From Nocardia otitidiscaviarum NBRC 14405 (GTDB lineage Bacteria > Actinomycetota > Actinomycetes > Mycobacteriales > Mycobacteriaceae), in NCBI RefSeq assembly GCF_000308635.1, contig NZ_BAGD01000085.1, forward strand, positions 62,001 through 126,000: DNA of 64,000 nt, in the 5' to 3' direction. Position numbers and translations under genes: made by a program. The notes beneath the pieces were generated by a model, which had not been told where the DNA came from, did no database searches, and saw only the letters and a program-made list of their open reading frames with translations. Shown one piece after another: positions 16,624 to 25,664 of the stretch; position 1 is the stretch's first letter, and each line of letters opens with the position of its first letter.

Positions 16624-17592
16624 ATGACAAGCCCCGCCACCACTGACGTGCGCACCAGCGAACAGGACCTCGACGCCCAGAGCCCCGCCGCCGACCTGGT
16701 ACGTGTGTACCTGAACGGGATCGGCAAGACGGCGCTGCTGACGGCGGCCGACGAGGTCGAGCTGGCCAAGCGCATCGAGGCGGGCCTCTACGCTCAGCAT
16801 TTGCTGGAGACCGGCAAACGGCTGTCGGCCGCGAAGAAGAAGGATCTCGCGATCCTGGTTCGCGAAGGTCAGGCCGCGCGCCAGCATCTGCTCGAAGCCA
16901 ACCTGCGTCTCGTGGTGTCGCTTGCCAAGCGCTACACCGGTCGCGGGATGCCACTGCTGGACCTGATCCAGGAGGGCAATCTCGGCCTGATCCGAGCCAT
17001 GGAGAAGTTCGACTACACCAAGGGCTTCAAGTTCTCCACCTACGCCACCTGGTGGATCCGGCAGGCCATCACCCGCGGTATGGCCGATCAGAGCCGCACC
17101 ATCCGGCTCCCCGTGCACCTGGTCGAGCAGGTGAACAAGCTGGCCCGGATCAAGCGCGAACTGCATCAGCAGCTGGGACGCGAGGCCACCGACGCCGAAC
17201 TGGCGCGAGAGTCGGGCATTCCGGTCGAGAAGATCGCCGATCTGCTGGACCACAGCCGCGATCCGGTCAGTCTGGACATGCCGGTCGGCAATGACGAGGA
17301 AGCCCCGCTGGGCGACTTCATCGAGGACTCCGAGGCCACCTCCGCCGAGAGCGCCGTCATCGCGGGTCTGCTGCACCGCGACGTGCGCACCGTGCTGGCC
17401 ACCCTGGACGAACGCGAACAGCAGGTCATCCGCCTGCGCTACGGCCTCGACGACGGCCAGCCGCGCACCCTGGACCAGATCGGCAAGCTCTTCGGCCTGT
17501 CCCGCGAGCGGGTTCGCCAGATAGAGCGTGAGGTCATGTCGAAGCTCCGCAAGGGCGAGCGCGCCGACCGCCTGCGCGCCTACGCAAGCTAG
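16624..17592 (+). CDS. sigB: RNA polymerase sigma factor SigB (group 2 sigma-70)
   Basis: 322 residues, the length of actinobacterial SigB. Region 1.2 begins around ADLVRVYLNGIG (24-34), region 2.1-2.2 holds LIQEGNLGLIRAMEKFD, region 2.4 TYATWWIRQAI (139-149) recognises the -10 element, and region 4.2 near the C-terminus (LSRERVRQIERE) contacts the -35 element. There is no long region 1.1, so it is not the primary sigma factor SigA. SigB directs stress and stationary-phase transcription. GGAGG precedes the ATG. The gene is preceded by an ECF-like promoter and followed by a strong hairpin. Confidence 0.95.
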   Translation: MTSPATTDVRTSEQDLDAQSPAADLVRVYLNGIGKTALLTAADEVELAKRIEAGLYAQHLLETGKRLSAAKKKDLAILVREGQAARQHLLEANLRLVVSLAKRYTGRGMPLLDLIQEGNLGLIRAMEKFDYTKGFKFSTYATWWIRQAITRGMADQSRTIRLPVHLVEQVNKLARIKRELHQQLGREATDAELARESGIPVEKIADLLDHSRDPVSLDMPVGNDEEAPLGDFIEDSEATSAESAVIAGLLHRDVRTVLATLDEREQQVIRLRYGLDDGQPRTLDQIGKLFGLSRERVRQIEREVMSKLRKGERADRLRAYAS

Positions 17593-17637
17593 ACCCCTGA
17601 TCGTCGGGCCGTCTCGAGGCGCCGGTCCGACACCATC

Positions 17638-17697
17638 GCCGGTCGGTTCCCGCTGTCCACCAACCCCTCGGGACAGCGTGGACCGACCGGCATTTTC
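17638..17697 (+). terminator. Terminator downstream of sigB
   Basis: Arms of 21 bases (17638-17658 and 17671-17691) pair except for a small internal mismatch of three bases: GCCGGTCGGT pairs ACCGACCGGC and CGCTGTCC pairs GGACAGCG. The following bases are ATTTTCC. It begins 46 bases after the sigB stop. Confidence 0.7.
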
Positions 17698-17829
17698 CGG
17701 TCGCCGATCATGGCCGGTGGACAGCCGCGACACCTTGATCAAACCGTTCGACCGCGCATTCGCAGTAGCAACGGAAGCCGCCGGAATCCGCGCGGTCGGC
17801 CGGTCCGGCGATCTGGCTCGCTGCGGTGA

Positions 17830-18207
17830 TCAGCCCGCGGCGAGCGTTTCGTCGAGTCGGCGCAGCACCCTCGGTCAGCCGCCGCGCATGATGTTGCGGG
17901 AGAGCTGCGCGGCGGCGTCGTCGGGGTCGAAGCGGCTGTGCGTCAGCACGACTCGGGTGCCGCTGCCCTCCGGACGCAGATCCCACGTGATCACCCAGCC
18001 GGTGGATCGCTCCGCGTTCGCATCGTCCCAGCTGATGCGCAGGCGCTTCGGGGCGACGGCCGCGAGCACCTCGCAGCTGATCTGCCCGAAGAAGTCGGTC
18101 GCCGCGATCGGCTCGGCGCGCAGGCCGAAGCGGGCGCCGACCACCGGTTCGAAACCGTCGGATTCCATCAGCCACCGGGCCGTTGGTGCCGGGGTGGTGT
18201 CAATCGT
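17830..18207 (-). pseudogene. Decayed SRPBCC/AHSA1-domain gene
   Basis: Minus-strand reading contains ARWLMESDGFEPVVGARF, then ISCEVLAAVAPKRLRISW and TGWVITWDLRPEGSGTRVVL, which is the second half of an AHSA1/SRPBCC lipid-binding-like domain. The N-terminal part that should carry the VW..LTDP motif before ARW is missing: TIDTTPAP runs straight into TARWLM. At 17875-17877 an in-frame TGA interrupts RNIMRGG; reading through it gives PRVLRRLDETLAAG and a second stop at 17830-17832. A TGG-to-TGA change would restore the normal family ending GGWPRVL. I infer a pseudogene with a 5' deletion and a nonsense mutation. An alternative is a short 97-residue protein starting at the ATG 18168. Confidence 0.6.
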
Positions 18208-18242
18208 GGCTCCACCACCGGGGGGATTTCGGTGGTGGAGCC
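18208..18242 (-). terminator. Hairpin after ppc
   Basis: Perfect 13-bp stem (GGCTCCACCACCG with CGGTGGTGGAGCC) around a nine-base loop, starting seven bases after the ppc stop on the minus strand. No clear T run follows, so termination efficiency is uncertain. It lies directly at the broken 5' end of the SRPBCC remnant. Confidence 0.55.
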
Positions 18243-18248
18243 GGACCG

Positions 18249-21011
18249 CTATCCGGAGTTGCGCAGCGCGGTCGCCAAGCCGTTCATGGTGAGCAGGATG
18301 CCGCGCTCCACGAGTTCGGAATCGTCCCCGGCACGGCGGCGGCGCAGCAACTCCACCTGCATCTGGTTCAGCGGCTCCAGATACGGGAAGCGGTTGCGGA
18401 TGGATTCGGCCAGCGCCGGATTGTCGGCGAGCAGTTCGTCGCTGCCGGTGATGGCGGCGTGCACGCGCACGGTGCGGGCGTACTCGTCCCGGATCATCCC
18501 GAACACGGTGTCGCGCAACGCCTCGTCGGGCACCAGCTCGGCATAGGTGGCGGCGATGTCCATATCGGCCTTGGCCATCACCTGGGCGAGATTCGACAGC
18601 ACCGTACGGAAGAACGGCCACCACCGATACAGGTCCGACAGGGTGGCCAGCCGGTTCGGGTCGTCGCCGATCCACTGTTCGAAGGCCGAACCGGTGCCGT
18701 ACCAGCCGGGCAGCATGACCCGCGACTGGCTCCAGGCCATCACCCACGGAATGGCCCGCAGATCCGAGACCGAATTGGTGGGCTTGCGGGAGGCGGGGCG
18801 GCTGCCCAGATTGAGGTCGGCGACCTCCGCGATGGGGGTGGAGGCACGGAAGTACTCCACGAAACCGGGGGTGTCGTGCACCAGCCGGGCATAGGCCCGG
18901 CGCGCGAGTTCGGCCAGTTCGTCGAGCAGTTCGTAGGCCGGTTCGGCATCCGCGCCGAGACCCTCCACATCCAGCAGCGTGGATTCCAGGGTGCCCGCCA
19001 CCAGCGCTTCCAGATTGCGGTACGCGGTGCCGGGATCGGCGTACTTGGTGGAGATGACCTCGCCCTGCTCGGTGAGCCGCAGCGAACCGCGCACCGCTCC
19101 GGCGGGTTGCGCCAGGATGGCGTCGTAGCTGCGGCCGCCGCCGCGACCGACCGTGCCGCCGCGACCGTGGAAGAGCCGCAAGCGAATTCCGGTCTTGCGC
19201 GCCGCCTCCACCAGATCGAGTTCGGCACGGTACAGCGCCCAATTGGCGGCGAGATACCCACCGTCCTTGTTGGAGTCGGAGTAGCCGAGCATGACCTCCT
19301 GTCGCATGCCGCGCGCCGCGACCAGCCGCTGATAGGCGGGCACCTCCAGCGCGGCCACCAGGATGTCCGCGCCGTGACGCAGATCGTCGATGGTTTCGAA
19401 CAGCGGCACCACGCCCACCGGACTCGACGGCGGCGTCTGCGCGTCGCCCGGATCCAGGATCCCCGCCTCCTTCAGCAACAACGCCGCCTCCAGCATGTCG
19501 CTGACCGAGGTGCACATGGAGATGATGTAGTTCGGCACGGTATCCGCGCCCAGGTCGTCGAGGGCCGTGCGGGCCGCCCGCACCACTCCCAGTTCCTTGG
19601 TGGCCAACTCGCTGAGCCGTGCTTTCGGGCCGACCAGTGGACGGCGGGTGGTGAGCTCGGCGGCCAACAGTTCCACCCGCTGCGCCTCGTCGAGCGACGC
19701 GTAGTCGGAATGCACTCCGGCCCAGGCGAACAGCTCGGCCACCACCTGCTCGTGCACTTCCGAGTTCTGCCGCATGTCCAGGCCCTGCAGATGGAATCCG
19801 AAGGTCTCCACCGCGTTTCGCAGCGCGGCGAGACGGTCGTCGGCGAGCAGCCCGTCACCGGAGGCGCGCATGGAGGCGTCCACCACGCACAGCTCGTCGA
19901 GGAACTCGCGCGGTCCGCTGTAGGGGCGCGCACCGACATCGATGCCGTCGGTGGGGATTTCGCCGAGCGATCGCTGCGCGGTGGCGCTGAGCCGGGCGCG
20001 GATACCGCGCAGGGCACGCCGGTAGGGCTCGTCGGCGCGCTGCGGCGAATCGTCGTAGCCTTCGTCGGTGAGCGCCGCGAGCGCGGGCGTGACCGGCACC
20101 AGCCGTGCCGATTGCGAGAGCTGCTTCTCCAGATCCACCAGCGCGGTGAGGTAGTTGCCGAAGGCCACCGCCCCCGCGCGGTGGGTGGCCCGGTGCACCA
20201 CCTCGGCGGTGACGTTCGGATTGCCGTCCCGGTCGCCGCCGATCCAGGAGCCCGGTCGCAGGATGGGCCGGGTCAGCAGCTCCTGTTCGGGCCAGCGCGT
20301 CCGCAGCGCCTGGCGCAGTTCGGCGTTGATGCGCGGGATGACGTCGAAGAGGGTGAGGTCGTAGTAGCGCAGGCCGACCTCGATCTCGTCTTGAATCCGC
20401 AAGCGTGCCAGCCGAATCAGCGCGGTACGCCAGAGCAGCAGTACCTGGCGGCGGATATCGTTCTCGAGCGCGGCGTACTCGGGTTCGGTCTCGGCGTACC
20501 GCTGCCGCCGCCGCATGAGTTCGGTGATGCGTGCCTGCACGTCGAAGACGGTGCGACGCCGCGTCTCGGTGGGGTGCGCGGTGATGACCGGCGAGACCAG
20601 GGCGTCGCGCAGCAGTTCGGCGGCGATATCGGCGTCGGGCCGGGCGGCGTCGAGTTTGCGGTAGGTGGCGGCGAGGCTGGAGTCCTGCGGCGGCTCCCCG
20701 GCCGCGAGGTGCACGGCGCGGCGGCGGTCGCGCTGGAGGTCCTCGGCGAGGTTGGCCAGCAGCAGGAAATGGCTGAAGGCGCGAATGAGCGGTATGGCGG
20801 TGTGAATGTCCACATCGCGGACCATGTCGGCGACGGCGCGGCGCTCCACCTCCGAACGCCGGACCCGGAACGCCTCCACCCGCACCCGCTCGATGAGGTC
20901 GAAGACGTCCGACCCCTCGTGATCGTGGATGGTGTCGCCGAGGATCCCGCCGAGGAACCGGATGTCGTCGCGCAGCGGCGCGGTGGCAGTTTCGATCCGA
21001 TCTTCCCGCAT
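18249..21011 (-). CDS. ppc: Phosphoenolpyruvate carboxylase
   Basis: 920 residues, close to the usual 880-970. Family motifs are present: VITAHPTETRRRTVFD with the catalytic His, GYSDSNKDGGY, and the loop LFHGRGGTVGRGGG that binds phosphate. It carboxylates phosphoenolpyruvate with bicarbonate to oxaloacetate, replenishing the TCA cycle. The ATG at 21011 starts the protein at MREDRIETA, in line with relatives; a longer in-frame start at 21128 would add a Thr/Ser-rich extension that overlaps the DUF4333 gene. It is downstream of the DUF4333 lipoprotein gene on the same strand. Confidence 0.95.
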   Translation of the reverse strand: MREDRIETATAPLRDDIRFLGGILGDTIHDHEGSDVFDLIERVRVEAFRVRRSEVERRAVADMVRDVDIHTAIPLIRAFSHFLLLANLAEDLQRDRRRAVHLAAGEPPQDSSLAATYRKLDAARPDADIAAELLRDALVSPVITAHPTETRRRTVFDVQARITELMRRRQRYAETEPEYAALENDIRRQVLLLWRTALIRLARLRIQDEIEVGLRYYDLTLFDVIPRINAELRQALRTRWPEQELLTRPILRPGSWIGGDRDGNPNVTAEVVHRATHRAGAVAFGNYLTALVDLEKQLSQSARLVPVTPALAALTDEGYDDSPQRADEPYRRALRGIRARLSATAQRSLGEIPTDGIDVGARPYSGPREFLDELCVVDASMRASGDGLLADDRLAALRNAVETFGFHLQGLDMRQNSEVHEQVVAELFAWAGVHSDYASLDEAQRVELLAAELTTRRPLVGPKARLSELATKELGVVRAARTALDDLGADTVPNYIISMCTSVSDMLEAALLLKEAGILDPGDAQTPPSSPVGVVPLFETIDDLRHGADILVAALEVPAYQRLVAARGMRQEVMLGYSDSNKDGGYLAANWALYRAELDLVEAARKTGIRLRLFHGRGGTVGRGGGRSYDAILAQPAGAVRGSLRLTEQGEVISTKYADPGTAYRNLEALVAGTLESTLLDVEGLGADAEPAYELLDELAELARRAYARLVHDTPGFVEYFRASTPIAEVADLNLGSRPASRKPTNSVSDLRAIPWVMAWSQSRVMLPGWYGTGSAFEQWIGDDPNRLATLSDLYRWWPFFRTVLSNLAQVMAKADMDIAATYAELVPDEALRDTVFGMIRDEYARTVRVHAAITGSDELLADNPALAESIRNRFPYLEPLNQMQVELLRRRRAGDDSELVERGILLTMNGLATALRNSG

Positions 21012-21084
21012 GGGATGAATTCTGCCCGCTTTCGCCGCGAGAGGCGGATCGGGCATACCCGCGGCTACCGCACGGCACGCACCC

Positions 21085-21426
21085 TCACGACTCGTCGACC
21101 TGCACGTCGTAGTTGACCGTATCGCCATCGGTGCCGGTCACGGTCACCGTCAGCCCGAGCGTGTCGGCCCCCGCGGTCAGGGTGCAGCGCATGGTGGTGC
21201 CCTCCTTCCCGCGCAGGTCGCCGGGACAGTCGATGGCATCCGGGGCGACGCCCACCTGATCGGTGAGCGTCTGCTCGAGCGAACTCTCGAGTTCGGCCTC
21301 CTCGACGACGGGGTCGCCGCCGATCGACACCGAACACGCGGTGGCGGCGAGTGCCACGCCGAGAACGAATACGAAAGCGGACAGCGCGCGGGCGGATCGA
21401 CGGCGAGCCGAGAGCAGAGCGGACAT
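21085..21426 (-). CDS. DUF4333 lipoprotein
   Basis: 113 residues. An Arg-rich n-region and hydrophobic core end in the lipobox ALAATAC, giving a lipid-modified Cys after cleavage. The remainder has the DUF4333 pattern: SLEQTLTDQVGVAPDAIDCPGDLRGKEG, a Cys pair (IDCPG and MRCTL), then TVTVTGTDGDTVNYDV. Function is unknown, but the family is common among mycobacterial and nocardial cell-envelope lipoproteins. The ATG at 21426 is supported by the signal peptide. It lies between the acetyltransferase gene and ppc. Confidence 0.85.
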   Translation of the reverse strand: MSALLSARRRSARALSAFVFVLGVALAATACSVSIGGDPVVEEAELESSLEQTLTDQVGVAPDAIDCPGDLRGKEGTTMRCTLTAGADTLGLTVTVTGTDGDTVNYDVQVDES

Positions 21427-21458
21427 GTCGGAAGTATCGCCGCCGACCCACCGGTCGT

Positions 21459-24257
21459 TTACGCCAAACGACGGGGACCGATATCGAATCGACTCGGTTC
21501 CGGACCGACGCGTACCCGGCCGTAGAGCACCGCCGCGCCCTCCGGGGAGGCGAGGACGGGTTCGCACAGCAACTCCCGCACCTCCGGTAGGTCGTCGCAC
21601 AGGGCCGAGATGCGCTGGGCGAGTTCGGCGAGTGCGCCGCGATCCACCGGCTTGTCGATGGTGCGCCCGCCGACGGTGCCCGACAGCAGCGGGGCGGCGC
21701 GCGGGGCGTCGATGAGTTCCGCGGATTCGGCCTCGGTGAGCGGCAGCGCCCGGTACACGCGGTCACCGAGCAGGTCGATGATGGTGCCGGACAGGCCGAA
21801 GCTGATGACCGATCCGAAGGACGGGTCGTCCTGCACGCGGAAGGTGCAGCCGACACCCTTGGTCGCCATGCGCTGGATGTGCACCACCGGATTGCCGGAG
21901 ACCTCCGCGAGGTCGGTGTAACCGCGCCGTACCGCGTCGGAGCGCCACAGGTCCAGCCGCACCCCGGTGAGGTCGGGCCGGTTGCGCCACAGTTCACCGG
22001 TCGCCTTGGCCGCCACCGGGTAACCGAGTTCCTCGGCCGCGGCCACGGCGGCATCGGCGTCGAGCACCTCCCGGAACTCGACGATGCGAATGCCGTAACA
22101 GTCCAGCAGGTCCACGGCTTCCAGATCGGTGAGCCAGCGGCCCTCGTCCGCCGCCATCCACCCGGCCACCAGATCGCGGGCGCGGGTGGTATCGAGTCCG
22201 TCCGGCCGCGCCACCGGGGAGACCGGACGAGCGACCCAGTCGGCGTAGCGCCGCACCCGGGCCAGGGCCCGCGCGGCCCGCTCCGGATCGGCGTAGGACG
22301 GGATGGAACCGCGTTCCACCGAACCGCCCGCACCCCGGGTGGCCAGCAGATTGGGCATGCCCTGATCGGCCACGAAGGTGGTGAGCACCGGTGTGGCCGG
22401 ATCGGATTGCGCACCGGAACGAATGGCCTCGGCATAGGCGGCCACACCGGTGGCGACCGGCGGTGAGTACACGACGATGACCGCGTCCACCTCGCTGTCG
22501 CTGACCGCGGCGGCCACGGCGGTGAGATAGTCGGCCGGACTCGCCTGCGGCCCCAGGTCGATGGGTTCGCCGACGTCGAGGCCCTCGCCGCGGGCGGCGT
22601 CGACGGCCAGCCAGGCGAGGGCGGCGCTGTTGCCGATCACCGCGAGTCGTTTGCCCGCGGGCAGCGGCTGATAACCGACCAGCATGGCGCAATCGAACAG
22701 TTCGGCGATGGAGTCGACCTGGATGATGCCCGCCTGCGCGAACAGATTGCGCACCAGCGACCGGTCCAGATCCCGCTCCCCCTCCGCCTGCGCCACATTG
22801 CGGCCACTGTTCACCGCGACCACGGGTTTGCTGCGGGCCACCCGGCGGGCGATGCGGGAGAACTTGCGCGGATTGCCGAAGGTCTCCAGATACAGCAGCA
22901 CCACATCGGTATCCGGGTCGCTGTCCCAGTACTGGAGCAGATCGTTGCCGGAGACATCGGCACGATTGCCGGCGGAGACGAAGGTGGACAGGCCCAGCTG
23001 CCGAGCCGCGGCCTCGGCCAGAATGGCCCCGCCGAGAGGGCCGGACTGGCAGAAGAAGCCGATCCGCCCGCGGCCGGGCAGGACCGGGGCGAGGGTGGCG
23101 TTGAGTGCGATGGCCGGATCGGTATTGGCGATGCCGAGCGCGCTCGGGCCCACCACTCGCATACCGTGCGCGCGGGCCGCGTCGACCAGGCTGCGTTCGG
23201 CCGCGTAGCCGCGCGGGCCGGTCTCGGAGAATCCGGCGGTCAGCACCACCAGCCCCTTGACGCCCTTGGCCATACAGTCGTCGAGCACGGAATCGATCTC
23301 GGTGGCGGGGACGGCGATCACCGCCAGGTCGACCTCGTCGGGAATATCGCGGACGGTCGCGTACGCCCGCACCCCGCGGACGGCGGCGCGATTGCGGTTG
23401 ACCGGGAAGACCGGCCCCTGGAAGGTGCCCGACAACAGATTCGCCAGCACCGCGCCGCCCACCCGCCCGGTGGAGGGTGTCGCGCCGATGACGGCAACAG
23501 ACTTGGGCGACAGCAGATTTCCCACACTGCGCGCCTCGGAGGCGCGTTCGCGCGAGTCCCGCACCGACAGCAGCGCCTCGGTGGGGTCGATGGCGAATTC
23601 CAGGTGCAGGACCGACCCGTCGCGACTGCGCTGCACCTGGTACCCGGCATCCCGGAACACCTGCACCATGGCGTTGTTCTCGGCCAGCACCTCGGCCACG
23701 AAGGTGTCGATGTCGTTCTCGGCCGCCGCGCCCGCCAGATGTTCGAGCAGTATCGACCCGAGCCCGCGCCCCTGATGCCCGTCGGCCACCACGAACGCCA
23801 CCTCGGCGGCCCGGGGCTCACCCCGTTCGGCCAGATACTCGTACCGTCCCACCGCGATGATCTCGTCGCCCAGCTCGATCACCAGCCCGACCCGGTCGTG
23901 GTAGTCCACGTGGGTGGTGCGGTACAGATCCTTCGGCGTCATCCGCGGGTACGGCCCGAAGTAGCGCAGATAACGCGTGCGATCCGACAGCCCCGCGTGG
24001 AACCGCTGCATGGGCTCCGCGTCCTCGGGGGTGATGGGTCGCAGCCGCACCACGCCGCCATCGGAGGCGAGCACGTCGGCGAACCAGTGTTCCGGCGGGG
24101 GCGGGGGCGTCGCCGGGGTCCCCGGACTGTCCGGAAACGAGGGTGCGGCGGCGGACGGTGCTCCAGCCGGGGTGGCCGACGGCTCGCCGGCGGCGGGTCT
24201 GTCGCGTGCGGCGGGTTCGCCCGGCGGCGGTGTCGCCGGGTCGGTGGGTTCAGTCAC
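21459..24257 (-). CDS. Pat-type lysine acetyltransferase: GNAT fused to NDP-forming acyl-CoA synthetase-like domains
   Basis: 932 residues. A Pro-rich N-terminal 60 residues precede a GNAT domain (GHQGRGLGS acetyl-CoA loop), then a CoA-binding domain starting at SPKSVAVIGATPSTGRVG, succinyl-CoA synthetase-like domains (FCQSGPLGGAIL) and a C-terminal ATP-grasp. This GNAT-first order matches the Streptomyces PatA type (type II), the reverse of Salmonella Pat. Pat enzymes acetylate and inactivate AMP-forming acyl-CoA synthetases. The GTG start at 24257 overlaps the AcuC-type gene stop by eight bases, so writer and eraser are in one operon. A substrate synthetase gene is not visible nearby. Confidence 0.85.
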   Translation of the reverse strand: MTEPTDPATPPPGEPAARDRPAAGEPSATPAGAPSAAAPSFPDSPGTPATPPPPPEHWFADVLASDGGVVRLRPITPEDAEPMQRFHAGLSDRTRYLRYFGPYPRMTPKDLYRTTHVDYHDRVGLVIELGDEIIAVGRYEYLAERGEPRAAEVAFVVADGHQGRGLGSILLEHLAGAAAENDIDTFVAEVLAENNAMVQVFRDAGYQVQRSRDGSVLHLEFAIDPTEALLSVRDSRERASEARSVGNLLSPKSVAVIGATPSTGRVGGAVLANLLSGTFQGPVFPVNRNRAAVRGVRAYATVRDIPDEVDLAVIAVPATEIDSVLDDCMAKGVKGLVVLTAGFSETGPRGYAAERSLVDAARAHGMRVVGPSALGIANTDPAIALNATLAPVLPGRGRIGFFCQSGPLGGAILAEAAARQLGLSTFVSAGNRADVSGNDLLQYWDSDPDTDVVLLYLETFGNPRKFSRIARRVARSKPVVAVNSGRNVAQAEGERDLDRSLVRNLFAQAGIIQVDSIAELFDCAMLVGYQPLPAGKRLAVIGNSAALAWLAVDAARGEGLDVGEPIDLGPQASPADYLTAVAAAVSDSEVDAVIVVYSPPVATGVAAYAEAIRSGAQSDPATPVLTTFVADQGMPNLLATRGAGGSVERGSIPSYADPERAARALARVRRYADWVARPVSPVARPDGLDTTRARDLVAGWMAADEGRWLTDLEAVDLLDCYGIRIVEFREVLDADAAVAAAEELGYPVAAKATGELWRNRPDLTGVRLDLWRSDAVRRGYTDLAEVSGNPVVHIQRMATKGVGCTFRVQDDPSFGSVISFGLSGTIIDLLGDRVYRALPLTEAESAELIDAPRAAPLLSGTVGGRTIDKPVDRGALAELAQRISALCDDLPEVRELLCEPVLASPEGAAVLYGRVRVGPEPSRFDIGPRRLA

Positions 24258-25488
24258 GGGGATCCTCCGGATCCAGGCCGAGCAGTCCGAAAGTCGCTCG
24301 GCGTGTTGCCAATACGGATGTGTCGAGGGCCCGGCGGGCCCGGTCGGCGCGTTCGTCACCGGTCTCCCGGCCGCCGCCGGGGCCGTCCCAGCGTTCGAAG
24401 GCGATGTCGCCACCGTCGCCCATGGTGGCGGGCGGCGCGATATTCGGCGCGTACTCGGCGGCGGCCGCGACCCACTCCGCCGGAATGGGGGTGGCCGGGT
24501 CGATATCGCGGTCCAGGGCGGCGGCCAGCAGATGCGTCCAGGCGCGTGGCACCACCCGGATCAGCCCGTAGCCGCCACCGCCGATGGCCAGCCAGCGGCC
24601 CTCGGCGTAGCGGTCGGCCAGATCGCGCATGGCCAGGAAGGCCGCGCGCTGCCCGTCCACCGACAGCTCCAGGTCGGCGAGCGGATCCTCGCGGTGGGTG
24701 TCGACGCCGCACTGGCTGACCACGATCTGCGGCCGGAACGCGGCCAGCGCGCCGGGCACCACCGCGTGGAAGCCCCGCAGCCACAACGCGTCCCGGGTGC
24801 CGGGCATGATGGCCAGGTTCACCGCGGTGCCCTCCGCCTTACCCGCGCCGGTCTCCTCGGACCAGCCGGTATTCGGCCACAGCGTCGCCGGATGCTGGTG
24901 GATGGAGACGGTCAGCACGCGCGGGTCGTCGTAGAAGGCCCGCTGCACCCCGTCCCCGTGGTGGACGTCCACGTCCAGGTAGGCGATGCGGTCGAAACCG
25001 TTGTCCAGCAACCACGAAATCGCCACCGCCGCATCGTTGTACACACAGAATCCGGCCGCCGAATCCGGCATGGCGTGGTGCATGCCGCCGCCGATGCTCA
25101 CCGCGCGGCGGGTGCGTCCGGCGGCGATCTCCCGGGCCGCCGCGAGGGTCCCGCCGACGATGACCGAGGCCGCCTCGTGCATCTGCGGGAACACCGGGTT
25201 GTCAGGGGAACCGAGTCCGTAGGGCGGTGCCAGCGGCGGCTGGCCGTCCGGTTGTCGAGCGTGCTTGACCGCTTCGATGTAGTCGTGGGTGTGCACGCGC
25301 AGCAGATCGCCCTCGGTGGCCGCCGTCGGCGAGAGCGCCTCCACCCCGTCGAACAGCCCGAGACTCTCGGCCAGCGCCATGGTGAAGCGCAGCCGCACGG
25401 GGCGCATCGGATGCTCCGGCGTCCACTTGTAGTCCAGGAAACGGTCGGTCCAGACGACGGTGCCGTCGCTGCGCGGTGGGCCAGGCAT
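24250..25488 (-). CDS. acuC: AcuC-type class I protein deacetylase
   Basis: 412 residues from the ATG at 25488 (a GTG at 25497 is an alternative). It has the arginase/deacetylase fold signatures: GGMHHAMPDSAAGFCVYND with the catalytic His pair, then YLDVDVHHGDGVQ holding the zinc-ligand Asp and His, and a later SQCGVDTHREDPLADL with the second Asp. AcuC deacetylates and reactivates acetyl-CoA synthetase in Bacillus and relatives. Overlap with the Pat-type acetyltransferase gene downstream supports a coupled acetylation switch. Confidence 0.9.
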   Translation of the reverse strand: MPGPPRSDGTVVWTDRFLDYKWTPEHPMRPVRLRFTMALAESLGLFDGVEALSPTAATEGDLLRVHTHDYIEAVKHARQPDGQPPLAPPYGLGSPDNPVFPQMHEAASVIVGGTLAAAREIAAGRTRRAVSIGGGMHHAMPDSAAGFCVYNDAAVAISWLLDNGFDRIAYLDVDVHHGDGVQRAFYDDPRVLTVSIHQHPATLWPNTGWSEETGAGKAEGTAVNLAIMPGTRDALWLRGFHAVVPGALAAFRPQIVVSQCGVDTHREDPLADLELSVDGQRAAFLAMRDLADRYAEGRWLAIGGGGYGLIRVVPRAWTHLLAAALDRDIDPATPIPAEWVAAAAEYAPNIAPPATMGDGGDIAFERWDGPGGGRETGDERADRARRALDTSVLATRRATFGLLGLDPEDPRD

Positions 25489-25664
25489 ACCTGCCACGCT
25501 AATGCGTCACGGCGCTTCGTAGGCTCTGGACACCGCGCAGCACCGAACCCGCAGGGAACACGCAGCGCGCCCTGGGTGTTGACAGTGCGTTCGCGAAATA
25601 AGCTGTCGCCCGGTGCAGCCGCCGCGCATGGGTAGAATTCGTGCACGACGAAGGGGTTAAACAG

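Noticed and set aside
18183..21116. Long open frame on the plus strand opposite ppc
   Set aside because: It is a shadow of ppc produced by high G+C third positions; the minus strand has unmistakable PEPC motifs.
25579..25584. TTGACA as a -35 box for ideR
   Set aside because: No matching -10 at 16-18 bases; the TAGAAT at 25633 is about 48 bases away.
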